NCBI GenBank assembly: GCA_020852515.1 | Contig: JADZAS010000013.1 | Location: 186,001 to 250,000, forward strand | Origin: Phycisphaerales bacterium | GTDB taxonomy: Bacteria; Planctomycetota; Phycisphaerae; Phycisphaerales; UBA5793 | Reading direction: 5' to 3' | DNA: 64,000 nucleotides | Shown: positions 55,481 through 64,000 of the stretch, piece after piece | Layout of the letters: each line of letters opens with the position of its first letter | Numbering within the stretch: the first letter of the stretch is position 1 | Program-made: the position numbers and the translations under genes | The notes under the pieces: generated by a model | Database searches by the model: none | The model's input: the letters and a program-made list of their open reading frames with translations, nothing else | What the model was told of the DNA's origin: nothing

Positions 55481-56095
55481 ATGAAACATCCGCTGACTGT
55501 TCTCACTGTCGCCCTGCTCATCACCGCGCCCAATTTCGGCGCTGCCCGACCCTGGCAGACGCCGCCGGGGCACCCGGACGTCACCCCGCAGGGCCACCCG
55601 GCCGTGACCGACGCGCCTAAGCCGCCGCCCACGGACCATCCGCCGATTCCGGCCCCGCCGTACGCGACATCCGTCGAAGTCCTCGTCAACACCGCGTTCG
55701 AAACGATCTCGGGGGGGCGGGGCGAAGCGCGCGACTGGGACAAGTACCGCGATCTCTTCTTCCCCGATGCGCGTCTGTACAGTGCGCAGGTGATGGGCGA
55801 CACCGCCGTCGTGGGCGGCATGACCGTCGATGAATTCATCGCCCGCGAGCAGAAGTACCTCGAAGGCTCGGGGTACTTTGAGAAGCCCATCAGTCTGAAA
55901 ATCGAAGAATTCGGCCACATCGCGCAGGTGCGCAGCGTCTATGAATCGCGCCGCCGCGCCGAAGACGAAGCGCCCTACACACGGGGCGTCTACAGCATTC
56001 AGCTCGTCGAGTCGGGCGGCAGGTGGTGGATCCTCAACATGCTCTGGCAGCGCGAAGACCCGCAGAATCCGATCCCGGACGAGTATCTGCAGTAG
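55481..56095 (+). CDS. Exported NTF2-like (SnoaL-type) protein
   Basis: A 204-residue protein. The ATG at 55481 has GGAG 5 nt upstream and opens a signal peptide (MKHPLTVLTVALLITAPNFGAA). A Pro/His-rich linker (~25-60) precedes an NTF2-like alpha+beta domain (LVNTAFETISGGRGEARDWDK, LFFPDARLY, DEFIAREQKYLEGSGYFEK, GRWWILNMLWQRE). Such domains bind small ligands or act as non-catalytic partners. The function is unknown. Its divergence from the haem operon and its own sigma54-like element suggest membership of the same regulon. Confidence 0.8.
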   Translation: MKHPLTVLTVALLITAPNFGAARPWQTPPGHPDVTPQGHPAVTDAPKPPPTDHPPIPAPPYATSVEVLVNTAFETISGGRGEARDWDKYRDLFFPDARLYSAQVMGDTAVVGGMTVDEFIAREQKYLEGSGYFEKPISLKIEEFGHIAQVRSVYESRRRAEDEAPYTRGVYSIQLVESGGRWWILNMLWQREDPQNPIPDEYLQ

Positions 56096-56198
56096 CGCCC
56101 GCCTTCGACAATCATCTGTCCTCAGCGCAACTCGGGCCGGCCCGCCGACTTTCAGGCGGGCTGGCCGAGTACAATTTCACCCAGACCCGCGAGGTGTA

Positions 56199-57546
<1,348 letters not shown>

Positions 57547-57548
<2 letters not shown>

Positions 57549-57572
57549 AAAAGGTACCTGGCACCTTTTGTT
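57547..57572. terminator. Palindrome/bidirectional terminator between convergent genes
   Basis: AAAAGGTACCTGGCACCTTTT (57549-57569) has 7-bp arms AAAAGGT/ACCTTTT. The minus strand ends in a T6 run and the plus strand in T4. It lies between the stops of the response regulator (57548) and the YgbA-like gene (57595) and can end both transcripts. The A/T-flanked GGTaCCtGGCACC form resembles dispersed palindromes seen beside REP-associated transposases; that link is from memory. Confidence 0.65.
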
Positions 57573-57594
57573 AAGATGGGTGGTTTATTGCGGG

Positions 57595-58005
57595 TCAAAA
57601 GAGCAGCTTGAGCAGGTAGTCCAGCCGGCCGCGCAGGACGATCCGCTTGCCCGACTCGCGCATCACCTCGCGGATCTGCTGCCGGTAGGTCGGGTGATAG
57701 CAGTGGCTCGGGCAGTGCTTGCACGCCGGCTTGGGGTCAAACGGACACGTCGCCCGTTTCACCCAGGCGTGCTGCAGCAGACGGGCGCACTGCGGGCAGA
57801 GCACCGGCGGCCGGCGCATCACGTCCTCCCACCCCGCCGCCGTGATCGGCGCTTTCTCACTTTCTCGATTCTGGTGATTCGCGCTGCAGTACATCTCAAT
57901 AAAGAGACCCAGCAGCCTCAGGTCTTTGCGGAGTTTCCGGTCCTCCGAAGCGTCTGATCGGAGCACCGGCAGGCGAAAAGTGCGATTGGCGGTTGAAAGG
58001 CTCAT
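57595..58005 (-). CDS. YgbA-family (NO-associated) cysteine-rich protein
   Basis: About 136 residues from the ATG at 58005 (MSLSTANRTFRL). The frame is open to 58029, but that codon lies upstream of the predicted transcription start. It matches the YgbA 'nitrous-oxide-stimulated promoter' family: DLRLLGLFIEMYCSANHQ, LCPQCARLLQHAWVKRATCPF, KPACKHCPSHCYHP, IREVMRESGKRIVLRGR. The Cys pattern (CPQC, C, CKHC, C) suggests a metal or Fe-S site. In enterobacteria ygbA is induced by NO through NsrR. Here a sigma54-type promoter precedes it and the neighbours are a two-component system. Confidence 0.87.
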   Translation of the reverse strand: MSLSTANRTFRLPVLRSDASEDRKLRKDLRLLGLFIEMYCSANHQNRESEKAPITAAGWEDVMRRPPVLCPQCARLLQHAWVKRATCPFDPKPACKHCPSHCYHPTYRQQIREVMRESGKRIVLRGRLDYLLKLLF

Positions 58006-58024
58006 GGTTCCCGGCCATCGCACG

Positions 58025-58040
58025 TGCAAATGCCGTGCCC
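58025..58040 (-). promoter_or_regulatory. Sigma54-type promoter of the YgbA-like gene
   Basis: The minus strand reads GGGCACGGCATTTGCA, differing from TGGCACG-N4-TTGCA only at the first base, with exact GG-N10-GC spacing. The predicted start near 58014 leaves a short 9-nt leader before the ATG at 58005. It is the closest consensus match of the four elements in the window. Confidence 0.65.
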
Positions 58041-58076
58041 GGCCGGCCTGGCGCGCCGTTTGTAGATCAAGGCTCG

Positions 58077-59192
58077 ATGCTCCGACGTCGCCTGCTACTG
58101 GGACTTGGCTCCATGATCGTCCTGTTCGCCGTACTGGCGATCGGGTCGGTCCTGCTGCTCAACCGCCTCGTCGGCGAGATCGACGACATCAAGGCCACCA
58201 GCACCACCTACATCTCGCAGTTGCACGATCTCGGCGGGCACGTCACCGGCGTCGAGTCGGCGCTCTACGCAGCCGGGCCCCAGGCGGTGCCCGCGGCGGC
58301 ACTTTCGCAGACCGCGGCCGACATGCGCCAGGCGATCGACCGGCTCGGCGCCGCCTCGCTCAACTGGCCCGAGCAGTCCCCGGCGCCCGGCCTCGCCGGC
58401 CGGCTGGTCGAAACCGTGCCGGCTTTTGCCGACCGCCTCGACGCGCTGGCGCGGCTCTCGGATGCCGCGGACATCGGCGAAGCGCGCGACCAGGTCCTGC
58501 GCAGCCACGTCGGCGTTCAGACCGACATTCTCGAACTCACCCGACTGGCCCGGGCCTTCGCCGCCGACAGCCAGACCGCGATCACCAACCGCTTCCGCTG
58601 GATTGTGCTCGGCGTGGCGGTGGCGTCGATTCTCGTCGTCAACGTCTCGATCCTCGTCGGGCTGCGGACGGTTGGCCTCGTGCTGCAGCCGATGGAGCAG
58701 ATCATCGCCGCCACGAGCATCTGGGCCCGCGAACGCTTCGACCACCGCATCGCACTCGACCAGCCCGATGAGTTCGGCCAACTGGCGCGTGCGCTCAACC
58801 AGATGGCCGATCGCCTCGAGGTCAGCGAACTGCGCAAGATCGAGACGCTGCAGCAGACGGCGCGCATGCTCAATCACGAGTTGAACAACGCCCTGGCGAT
58901 CATCAGCCTGCAGGTGCAACTGCTCGACCGCAGCCGCAACGCCTCGCCTGAACTCAAAGACCGGCTGGATCGAATCCGCGCCTGCCTGGCGCGCATGACC
59001 AACACGGTGGACCTGCTCAAGCAGGTTCGGCGCATTGTGCTTACCGACTATGTGCCGGGCGAGAAGATGCTCGACCTGCCGCGATCGATCAGCGAGGGCG
59101 GCAGCGCCGAGGACGAGCCGCCGCCGGCCGAAGTCGCCGTGGTTCCCGCCTCGACCTCCACTCCCGCTGCCCAAGGCCCGCAACTCACGTGA
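58077..59192 (+). CDS. HAMP sensor with histidine-box but no ATPase domain
   Basis: About 371 residues from the ATG at 58077 (MLRRRLLLGLGS). It has two membrane helices (~8-28 and ~180-202) flanking a ~150-residue periplasmic helical sensor. A HAMP domain follows (IAATSIWARERFDHRIALDQPDEFGQLARALNQMADRL), then a dimerisation/phosphoacceptor-like helix with NHELNNALAIISLQ. The protein then ends in a Pro/Ser/Ala tail: no N, G1 or G2 box. It overlaps the complete kinase by 4 bp (GTGA), so the two probably work as a pair, with the partner kinase acting on its His. Confidence 0.85.
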   Translation: MLRRRLLLGLGSMIVLFAVLAIGSVLLLNRLVGEIDDIKATSTTYISQLHDLGGHVTGVESALYAAGPQAVPAAALSQTAADMRQAIDRLGAASLNWPEQSPAPGLAGRLVETVPAFADRLDALARLSDAADIGEARDQVLRSHVGVQTDILELTRLARAFAADSQTAITNRFRWIVLGVAVASILVVNVSILVGLRTVGLVLQPMEQIIAATSIWARERFDHRIALDQPDEFGQLARALNQMADRLEVSELRKIETLQQTARMLNHELNNALAIISLQVQLLDRSRNASPELKDRLDRIRACLARMTNTVDLLKQVRRIVLTDYVPGEKMLDLPRSISEGGSAEDEPPPAEVAVVPASTSTPAAQGPQLT

Positions 59193-60550
59193 CGCACGCA
59201 TTCTCCCCCGCCAACAACCGCCTGCTGCTCAGCCAGGTACGCTGGCTGGTGTCGCTGCGATGGGGCGCGGGCGCCGCCGTCGCGATCGCCGCGCTCATCG
59301 ATCGCGTATGGCTTCAGTGGTTCCCAAACGCCACGGCCGCGCTCATGCTGGGCATAACGATTCTCGGCTTCAACGCCATGGTGGCCGCCTGGACGCGCCG
59401 CAGCATTCCGCTCATGCGCCACCCCCGCCGCCTGCTTCTGGCCGTCTGGCTGCAGATCGGCGTCGATCTCTCCCTTCTGGCGATCCTCACGGTGTGGACG
59501 GGCGGGCTGGGCAGCATCATCAGCGGCTTTTTCGTCTTTCATATGGTCTTCGCCAGCCTGCTGCTCGGCCAGGTGATGTCCTATCTCGCGGCGACATACG
59601 CCGTGTGCATTTTCTTTACGCTGCTGTGCACGCTTGGCCCTTCGCCGTCCAGCCGCGCCGACGCTCTGGCCGCAGTCGGCTTCATCCTGACGCTCTACCT
59701 CACGGTGTTCATCGCCAATCACCTCACGACCCGTCTGCGCCTCAACGAGCAGCGCCTTCACGAACACTCGCGCCGCCTCCTGGAGATGTCCCACCGCCTG
59801 CGCGATCAGCAGCAGGCGATGGTGCAGCACGAGAAGATGGTGGGTCTCGGGCAACTCGCCGCGGGCCTGGCGCACGAGATCGCCAACCCCCTAGCCTCGA
59901 TGGACAGCGTGCTGCAGCTGATGATTCGCAAGCCCGAGCGAGCCACCGAGTCCGCCATTCGCACCCTGCGCGAGCAGATCGACCGCATCAGCAACATCAT
60001 CCGTCAGATGACCGCGTTTGCGAGGCCCGACGATCCAACCGGCCCGCCGGTTCCGATCGGCCAACTCATCGAGCGCGTGAAGCGCATCATCCAACTCGAC
60101 CCTCGCGCGCGGCACGTGCAACTGATCGAAGATCTCGATCACCGTCTCGCGGCCCAGTGGCTGGTTCCCACCGCCCTTGAGCAGGTGCTCGTCAATCTCT
60201 CGCTCAATGCGCTGGATGCGATGGCGGGCGTCCCGGATCCGCGCCTGACCATCCGCCTCATCCACCGCGCTCATCACAACGTGATCGAGGTGCAGGACAA
60301 TGGCTCGGGCATCGCGCCCGAGGATCTGAACCGCATTTTCGAGCCCTTCTTCACCACCAAGCCGGTCGGAAAGGGCACGGGTCTGGGGCTGTCGATCTCG
60401 TATCGGCTCGTTGAGAAGCACGGCGGCACGCTGCGCGTGAACAGCACCGTCGGGCACGGAACGACGTTTAGTATGGTTTTTTCCAGCCCGCGAGCGGCGC
60501 TGCGAGCCTCGGAGCCGGCCGACCCGGAACCTGAGCCGGCCCGCGTTTGA
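59189..60550 (+). CDS. Membrane sensor histidine kinase
   Basis: A 453-residue protein. The GTG start overlaps the previous stop. About six membrane helices fill residues 14-178, followed by a coiled linker. The H-box is LAAGLAHEIANPL (H229), the N-box NLSLNALDAM, G1 DNGSGI, F-box FEPFFTTK, and G2 GKGTGLGLSI. The N-terminal RWLVSLRW and the six-helix layout resemble RegB/PrrB/ActS redox kinases; this is a loose likeness. The likely target is the NtrC-type regulator at 56199-57548. Confidence 0.94.
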   Translation: MTHAFSPANNRLLLSQVRWLVSLRWGAGAAVAIAALIDRVWLQWFPNATAALMLGITILGFNAMVAAWTRRSIPLMRHPRRLLLAVWLQIGVDLSLLAILTVWTGGLGSIISGFFVFHMVFASLLLGQVMSYLAATYAVCIFFTLLCTLGPSPSSRADALAAVGFILTLYLTVFIANHLTTRLRLNEQRLHEHSRRLLEMSHRLRDQQQAMVQHEKMVGLGQLAAGLAHEIANPLASMDSVLQLMIRKPERATESAIRTLREQIDRISNIIRQMTAFARPDDPTGPPVPIGQLIERVKRIIQLDPRARHVQLIEDLDHRLAAQWLVPTALEQVLVNLSLNALDAMAGVPDPRLTIRLIHRAHHNVIEVQDNGSGIAPEDLNRIFEPFFTTKPVGKGTGLGLSISYRLVEKHGGTLRVNSTVGHGTTFSMVFSSPRAALRASEPADPEPEPARV

Positions 60551-60612
60551 CCGCGTTCGCCAACGCGCGTACAAAGGGCCGTCCGCAAGTCTGACGCTGG
60601 GAATTGAGCCCG

Positions 60613-61110
60613 ATGCGCACGCTGCTTCTGCTTCGACACGCCAAGTCGAGCCATGCCGACGAGGGCGTAGCCGACCACGATCGACCTCTCACCAGGCGCG
60701 GCCGCCGCGATGCTCAGCGCTTGGGCCGCCTGCTCGACGAACTCGATTTGATGCCGCAAGTGATCATCGCCTCGACCGCGCAGCGCACGCTGGAGACCGC
60801 CGAACTGCTCGTTGAAGCGAGCGGGACCGCGACGCGCATCGATCCGGATGAGCGGCTGTACCTTGCCTCAAGCGGCGCGATCCTTCGCATACTGCAACAG
60901 GCGCCGATACAGGCGCGTTGCCTGATGGCCGTCGGTCACAATCCAGGACTGGAGGAACTGCTGACCGGCCTCACCGGCCGGGCGGAGCAGATGCGCACGG
61001 CCACGCTCGCGCAGATTGAATTTCCCATCGACTCATGGACCGACGTGAAAGACGGCACGCGCGGCCGGCTCAAACAGATGTGGCGGGCGCGCGATCTGGA
61101 TGACTCATAA
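60613..61110 (+). CDS. sixA: SixA-like phosphohistidine phosphatase
   Basis: About 165 residues from the ATG at 60613; a TTG at 60604 is possible. It has the histidine-phosphatase fold: the nucleophile RHAKSSH (~9-15), RPLTRRGRRDAQRLG, STAQRTLETAELL and the second catalytic His in VGHNPGLEELL. It removes phosphate from phosphohistidine proteins and could damp the phospho-signalling of the adjacent two-component system; that link is inference from position only. Confidence 0.9.
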   Translation: MRTLLLLRHAKSSHADEGVADHDRPLTRRGRRDAQRLGRLLDELDLMPQVIIASTAQRTLETAELLVEASGTATRIDPDERLYLASSGAILRILQQAPIQARCLMAVGHNPGLEELLTGLTGRAEQMRTATLAQIEFPIDSWTDVKDGTRGRLKQMWRARDLDDS

Positions 61111-61130
61111 CGAGTCCGGCCAAGCGCCTT

Positions 61131-62234
61131 TCAACGCTTTGGCCCGACGCCCTCCACCTGGCGCAGGCGCCGCGCCAGCGCCGTGAGCGCGGTGTACTCG
61201 CCTTCGACGAGCAGTTCATCCCCCGGCTCGAGCACGGTCTCCGGCCCGGGGAAGAGCCGCGACCCATCGCTCGACTTGCGCCGCACGACGCCGATGCCGT
61301 GTTCACTCATCAGCTCCCCGACCTTGCGGCCGCACATCGGCCCGCCGTCGCATACCTGCCAGCGCTGCATGACCACGAGCCGGTCGTCGATGGCGAAACT
61401 GTACTCGATCGATCGATCGACGGCGGCCATGGTGAACGACGGAGCCGAGATGGCCGACTGCGACATCGCCAGGTGAATGTCGAACGCATCGCCCACCTTG
61501 TCGGCGATGTTCTGATCGAACATGCGCATCACCACGGGCAGGTCGGGAACGAGGTGGCGCGCATCGAGCGCGATTTCGAGATTGGCCAGGTCGTCATCGG
61601 TGGCGAGGATGATGCTCTTGGCCTTGCGGATGTTCGCCTCTTCGAGAAGGGCTTCGCGCCGGGCGTCGCCGATGAACAACGGCGAGCCGTCGCGGCGCAC
61701 GTCTTCGAGGAACTGGTTGTTGGCGTCGCGCTCGAATACGACCACCGCTTCTCCCAGTTTGCGCAGCAGTTTGAAGACCCGGTAGCCGAGCCGGCCGAGG
61801 CCGACGAGCACCACGTGATCGTGCATCGATGTCGCCATGGTTCTGCACCAACTCCGTTCGTAGCGCCGGCGGTCGCGGAGCATCAGGGAGAAGTCCACGA
61901 TGCCTTCGATGATGATGGTCAGCCCGAACACCGGCATGAGAAAGAACAGCGGGCGGATCGCCCATGACTCGGGAAACCGCTCGGGCGGCTCGCCGAACAC
62001 GAGGCTCCACGAGTAATACACCGCCTCCCACAGCGAGAGGCGCTCCGGAGCGTGGTAGACGCGAAAGATCAGCGCGCCCGTCGCGACAATGAGAACCATC
62101 AGCAGCAGGCGCAGCCGAAAGTGTGCCACGGCGGTGCGGAAGAAGCACCATTCGCGCCACCAGCGCGAGCCGACGAACCGCGTCCGGCCATGCTCTGTTG
62201 GGATGTGCAATCGGTCGAGCCGTCGCCCGGGCAT
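61131..62234 (-). CDS. Two-helix channel-like protein with RCK (TrkA-N/TrkA-C) domains
   Basis: About 367 residues from the ATG at 62234 (MPGRRLDRLH); the frame opens to 62375 without a site. Helix 1 (LRLLLMVLIVATGALIFRVY), a pore-like loop (LSLWEAVYYSWSLVFGEPPE) and helix 2 (LFFLMPVFGLTIIIEGIVDF) are followed by TrkA-N (HVVLVGLGRLGYRVFKLL) and a C-terminal TrkA-C domain (GSRLFPGPETVLEPGDELLVEG). This is the K+ channel/RCK architecture, but the TVGYG filter is absent. Ion selectivity is therefore uncertain. Confidence 0.88.
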   Translation of the reverse strand: MPGRRLDRLHIPTEHGRTRFVGSRWWREWCFFRTAVAHFRLRLLLMVLIVATGALIFRVYHAPERLSLWEAVYYSWSLVFGEPPERFPESWAIRPLFFLMPVFGLTIIIEGIVDFSLMLRDRRRYERSWCRTMATSMHDHVVLVGLGRLGYRVFKLLRKLGEAVVVFERDANNQFLEDVRRDGSPLFIGDARREALLEEANIRKAKSIILATDDDLANLEIALDARHLVPDLPVVMRMFDQNIADKVGDAFDIHLAMSQSAISAPSFTMAAVDRSIEYSFAIDDRLVVMQRWQVCDGGPMCGRKVGELMSEHGIGVVRRKSSDGSRLFPGPETVLEPGDELLVEGEYTALTALARRLRQVEGVGPKR

Positions 62235-62419
62235 GCGCAGCCTCCGCAGGCACAGCGTATCCCCTCCGCGGCGATTGTTCCCGAGCGACTCCGATGCGCG
62301 GGCCAACTGAGAATCAGCGCCGCCGGTCTGGCTTGGCGCAGGGCGATCTGTTAGGATGATCCTGGCCGGCCGCACGGAAGTCCGGCCGGCTCCATTGACT
62401 TTGAGAGAGGGAGGCTGAC

Positions 62420-63796
62420 ATGCTTCACCTGATGCGTCGATCCGGATGCGCCGCCAGCGGCGCTGTGTTCGCCGCCTTTCTGGCCGTGACGGCGGTGGGG
62501 CTGCCCGCGCGCGTGGCGCTCGCCCTGCCCCCCCTGCCCGATGACTTCGTCAATGACGAGACGATGGTGCTCGTGGTTGTCGATCTCGTGCAGGCCACGC
62601 CCGCCGCGATCGACGCCACCGGCCGGGGCATCATCGAGAACATTCCCGAACTCGGCGAACAGATTGCCAAGTTGCGGACCGACTATGAACCGCTGGTGCG
62701 GGCGGGCGGTCGCCTCATCGTCATCGCCGGCGCCGAGCCGGAGAATGACGACCTCTTCGCGTTCATGCCCGTGGCGGGAATCCACGTGGACGCCGACAGC
62801 TGCGACGAAGCGGCGCTGACGGAGCTGCTCAAAAAGCACGCCAACGAGTTCACAAGTGAGCCCGTCATCGAGCGCCAGGGGGATTGGATGCTGCTCTGGC
62901 AGTCGCACCGTCTCAAACTCACCAACCCGCCCAAGGACGGGCCCGATCTCGAGCTGCCGGGCTTCGATCCCGAGCGCTGCAATCGCGTGCGCGCTGCATA
63001 TGAATCAATGAACGGCCGGGCGATGGCCATCGCCTTCATCCCCACGCTGCGCGACCGCGACGAAGCGCGGGAACAGTGGGACGCCCTCCCCGACGAAATA
63101 CACGAGTCGCCGGCGGGAGCGGCGATGCTGCTGCGCATGGCGGTGCAGATGCACGGCTGGATCGATCTCGGCCACAACCCATCCGTCACCGGCGTCATCG
63201 AACTGCCCGAGGCGTCGATGGCCGCGAAGCTCAAGGCGATCATCGACTCCTTGCCGGGCCTGTTCATGATGCAGCTCGAATCGCTCGAGGATGAAGAGGC
63301 GATTCAACTCGAGCAGGAAATGGAGCCGGAAATGGCGCTGACGTTTCGCGTTCTGCGCTCGCTCTCGTGCGTGCACCAGGGCAGCAAAGTGACGCTCTCG
63401 ATCGGGCAGGCGGATCTGCGGCCGATTCTCGATCTCGCCGGGCCGATCCTCGTTAAGCAGCGCGAGCAGGCAAAGCAATACCAGGCCATGAGCCAGTCGC
63501 GACAGATCGGCATGTCGCTGCATTTGTACGCGAATGATCACAACAATCAGTGGCCGAATTCACTCGACGACCTCGTCACCGCCAAAATGATGACGCGCGA
63601 ACAACTCGACGAGATGCTCACGCATCCGGTCACTGGCGAAAAGAACGCATTCCAGTATGTCAAACCGGACAAGCCGCTCGATCAACTCGAGGAACCCGCC
63701 CTCGTCGCAGTGCTCTACGAACTCAAGAACGGCCAGATCAATCGCGCAGGCATCACCTGCTACGCCGACGGGCACGTCGAGGTCGGCGAGCAGTAG
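62420..63796 (+). CDS. Exported planctomycete-type protein of unknown function
   Basis: A 458-residue protein. The ATG at 62420 follows AGAGGGAGGCTGAC, a strong ribosome site, and opens a signal peptide (~1-35, ending RVALA). The body is acidic with no recognised catalytic domain. Near residues 355-390 it has SRQIGMSLHLYANDHNNQWPN, a segment typical of DUF1559/type II secretion pseudopilin tails in planctomycetes, and ends ITCYADGHVEVGE. An inverted repeat GGCCGG...CCGGCC (about 62363-62387) lies in the leader. It is probably surface-associated or periplasmic. Confidence 0.78.
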   Translation: MLHLMRRSGCAASGAVFAAFLAVTAVGLPARVALALPPLPDDFVNDETMVLVVVDLVQATPAAIDATGRGIIENIPELGEQIAKLRTDYEPLVRAGGRLIVIAGAEPENDDLFAFMPVAGIHVDADSCDEAALTELLKKHANEFTSEPVIERQGDWMLLWQSHRLKLTNPPKDGPDLELPGFDPERCNRVRAAYESMNGRAMAIAFIPTLRDRDEAREQWDALPDEIHESPAGAAMLLRMAVQMHGWIDLGHNPSVTGVIELPEASMAAKLKAIIDSLPGLFMMQLESLEDEEAIQLEQEMEPEMALTFRVLRSLSCVHQGSKVTLSIGQADLRPILDLAGPILVKQREQAKQYQAMSQSRQIGMSLHLYANDHNNQWPNSLDDLVTAKMMTREQLDEMLTHPVTGEKNAFQYVKPDKPLDQLEEPALVAVLYELKNGQINRAGITCYADGHVEVGEQ

Positions 63797-63824
63797 CGGC
63801 CGCCAGGCACCCTACGATTCGCGC

Positions 63825-64000
63825 GTGCCAAAGCCAGCCAATCGCCAGCCACCTCGCCACGACGGCGCTGCTCGACGACCGCCGCGCAAGCCGCCGCTGC
63901 GCCTGCAGACCACGACGCTGTGGGAATACCCAAGCCAGCACTACGACTCGCCCAACGTCGGCGCCATGCAGGGCGACAAGGACTACGCCGGCGCGACGCC
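63825..64000 (+). CDS. Possible DNA methyltransferase (partial, 5' end only)
   Basis: From the GTG at 63825 an open frame runs off the window end (58 codons). After a basic Pro/Arg-rich N-terminus it reads TTTLWEYPSQHYDSP and MQGDKDYAGAT, which I associate with the N-terminus of a family of bacterial DNA methyltransferases (TTTLWxYPSQHYG...GDxxYxGATP). Too little is visible to see the catalytic motif, so the assignment is tentative. Confidence 0.55.
   Translation, partial: MPKPANRQPPRHDGAARRPPRKPPLRLQTTTLWEYPSQHYDSPNVGAMQGDKDYAGAT

Noticed and set aside
55213-55920. N-terminal extension of the 15-haem gene frame
   Set aside because: It runs antisense through the NTF2-like gene and the promoter region; the haem and signal sequence begin only at about 55212.
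58049-58064. Sigma54-like TGGCGCGCCGTTTGTA before the HAMP sensor gene
   Set aside because: The invariant GC at -12 is GT, and it would place the start two bases before the ATG.

Overview
The window is high-GC DNA from a bacterial chromosome, most likely a Planctomycetota genome of the Phycisphaerae type. This placement is an inference. It rests on a Cys-type sulfatase plus anaerobic sulfatase-maturating enzyme, HAF-repeat and pseudopilin-tail-like secreted proteins, CPKCGYDMRG-type zinc-ribbon membrane proteins, glutamine synthetase III, KorAB and large doubled-CXXCH cytochromes. No rRNA, tRNA, CRISPR array, transposase or prophage gene was seen. About 50 genes are packed tightly, with only one gene-free stretch over 300 bp (20917-21319).

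Layout. 1-10.5 kb: mixed accessory genes (partial NmrA-like reductase, secreted C25-type peptidase, ankyrin protein, AlkD-like glycosylase, DinB-like protein, ferritin-like protein, GGCT-like protein, sulfatase, HAF-repeat protein). 10.7-17.6 kb: housekeeping (serS, nadK, queE, holA) plus the sulfatase-maturating radical SAM enzyme. 17.6-22.5 kb: iron handling (feoA-feoB-FeoB-associated protein behind a near-perfect Fur-box palindrome; a VIT1-like transporter). 22.5-41.8 kb: central metabolism (aconitase, GH31 glucosidase, pyrD-carA, korAB, glutamine synthetase III) together with a ferredoxin-Rieske fusion, comF, an RluA-type synthase and an HI0933-type flavoprotein.

42.1-55.2 kb is the centrepiece: a 13-kb, ten-gene minus-strand operon with gaps of 59 bp or less and several ATGA or TAATG overlaps. 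In transcription order it encodes a 15-haem cytochrome, a thioredoxin-fold/TPR protein, a Rieske protein, a b6-type cytochrome b, a subunit-IV-type cytochrome b fused to five c-haems, an 11-haem protein fused to a membrane cytochrome b, a NapC-like 12-haem protein, a 15-haem lipoprotein, a 15-haem protein and a second thioredoxin-fold/TPR protein. I count 73 haem-c motifs (65 CXXCH, five CX4CH, three CX3CH). It looks like a modified quinol-oxidising b6c complex feeding a large periplasmic multihaem network. I found no recognisable terminal reductase or oxidase in it.

55.2-60.6 kb looks like its control module: an NTF2-like secreted protein, an NtrC-type sigma54-dependent response regulator, a YgbA-family (NO-associated) protein, a sensor lacking the ATPase domain and an overlapping complete histidine kinase. 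By eye I find four sigma54-type -24/-12 elements with exact GG-N10-GC spacing: one before the haem operon, one inside it before the NapC-like gene, one before the NTF2-like gene and one before the YgbA-like gene. The working hypothesis is that this two-component system and sigma54 control the haem operon, possibly in response to redox state or nitrogen oxides.

60.6-64 kb: sixA-like phosphatase, a TrkA/RCK channel protein without a canonical selectivity filter, a secreted planctomycete-type protein, and the first 58 codons of a possible DNA methyltransferase.
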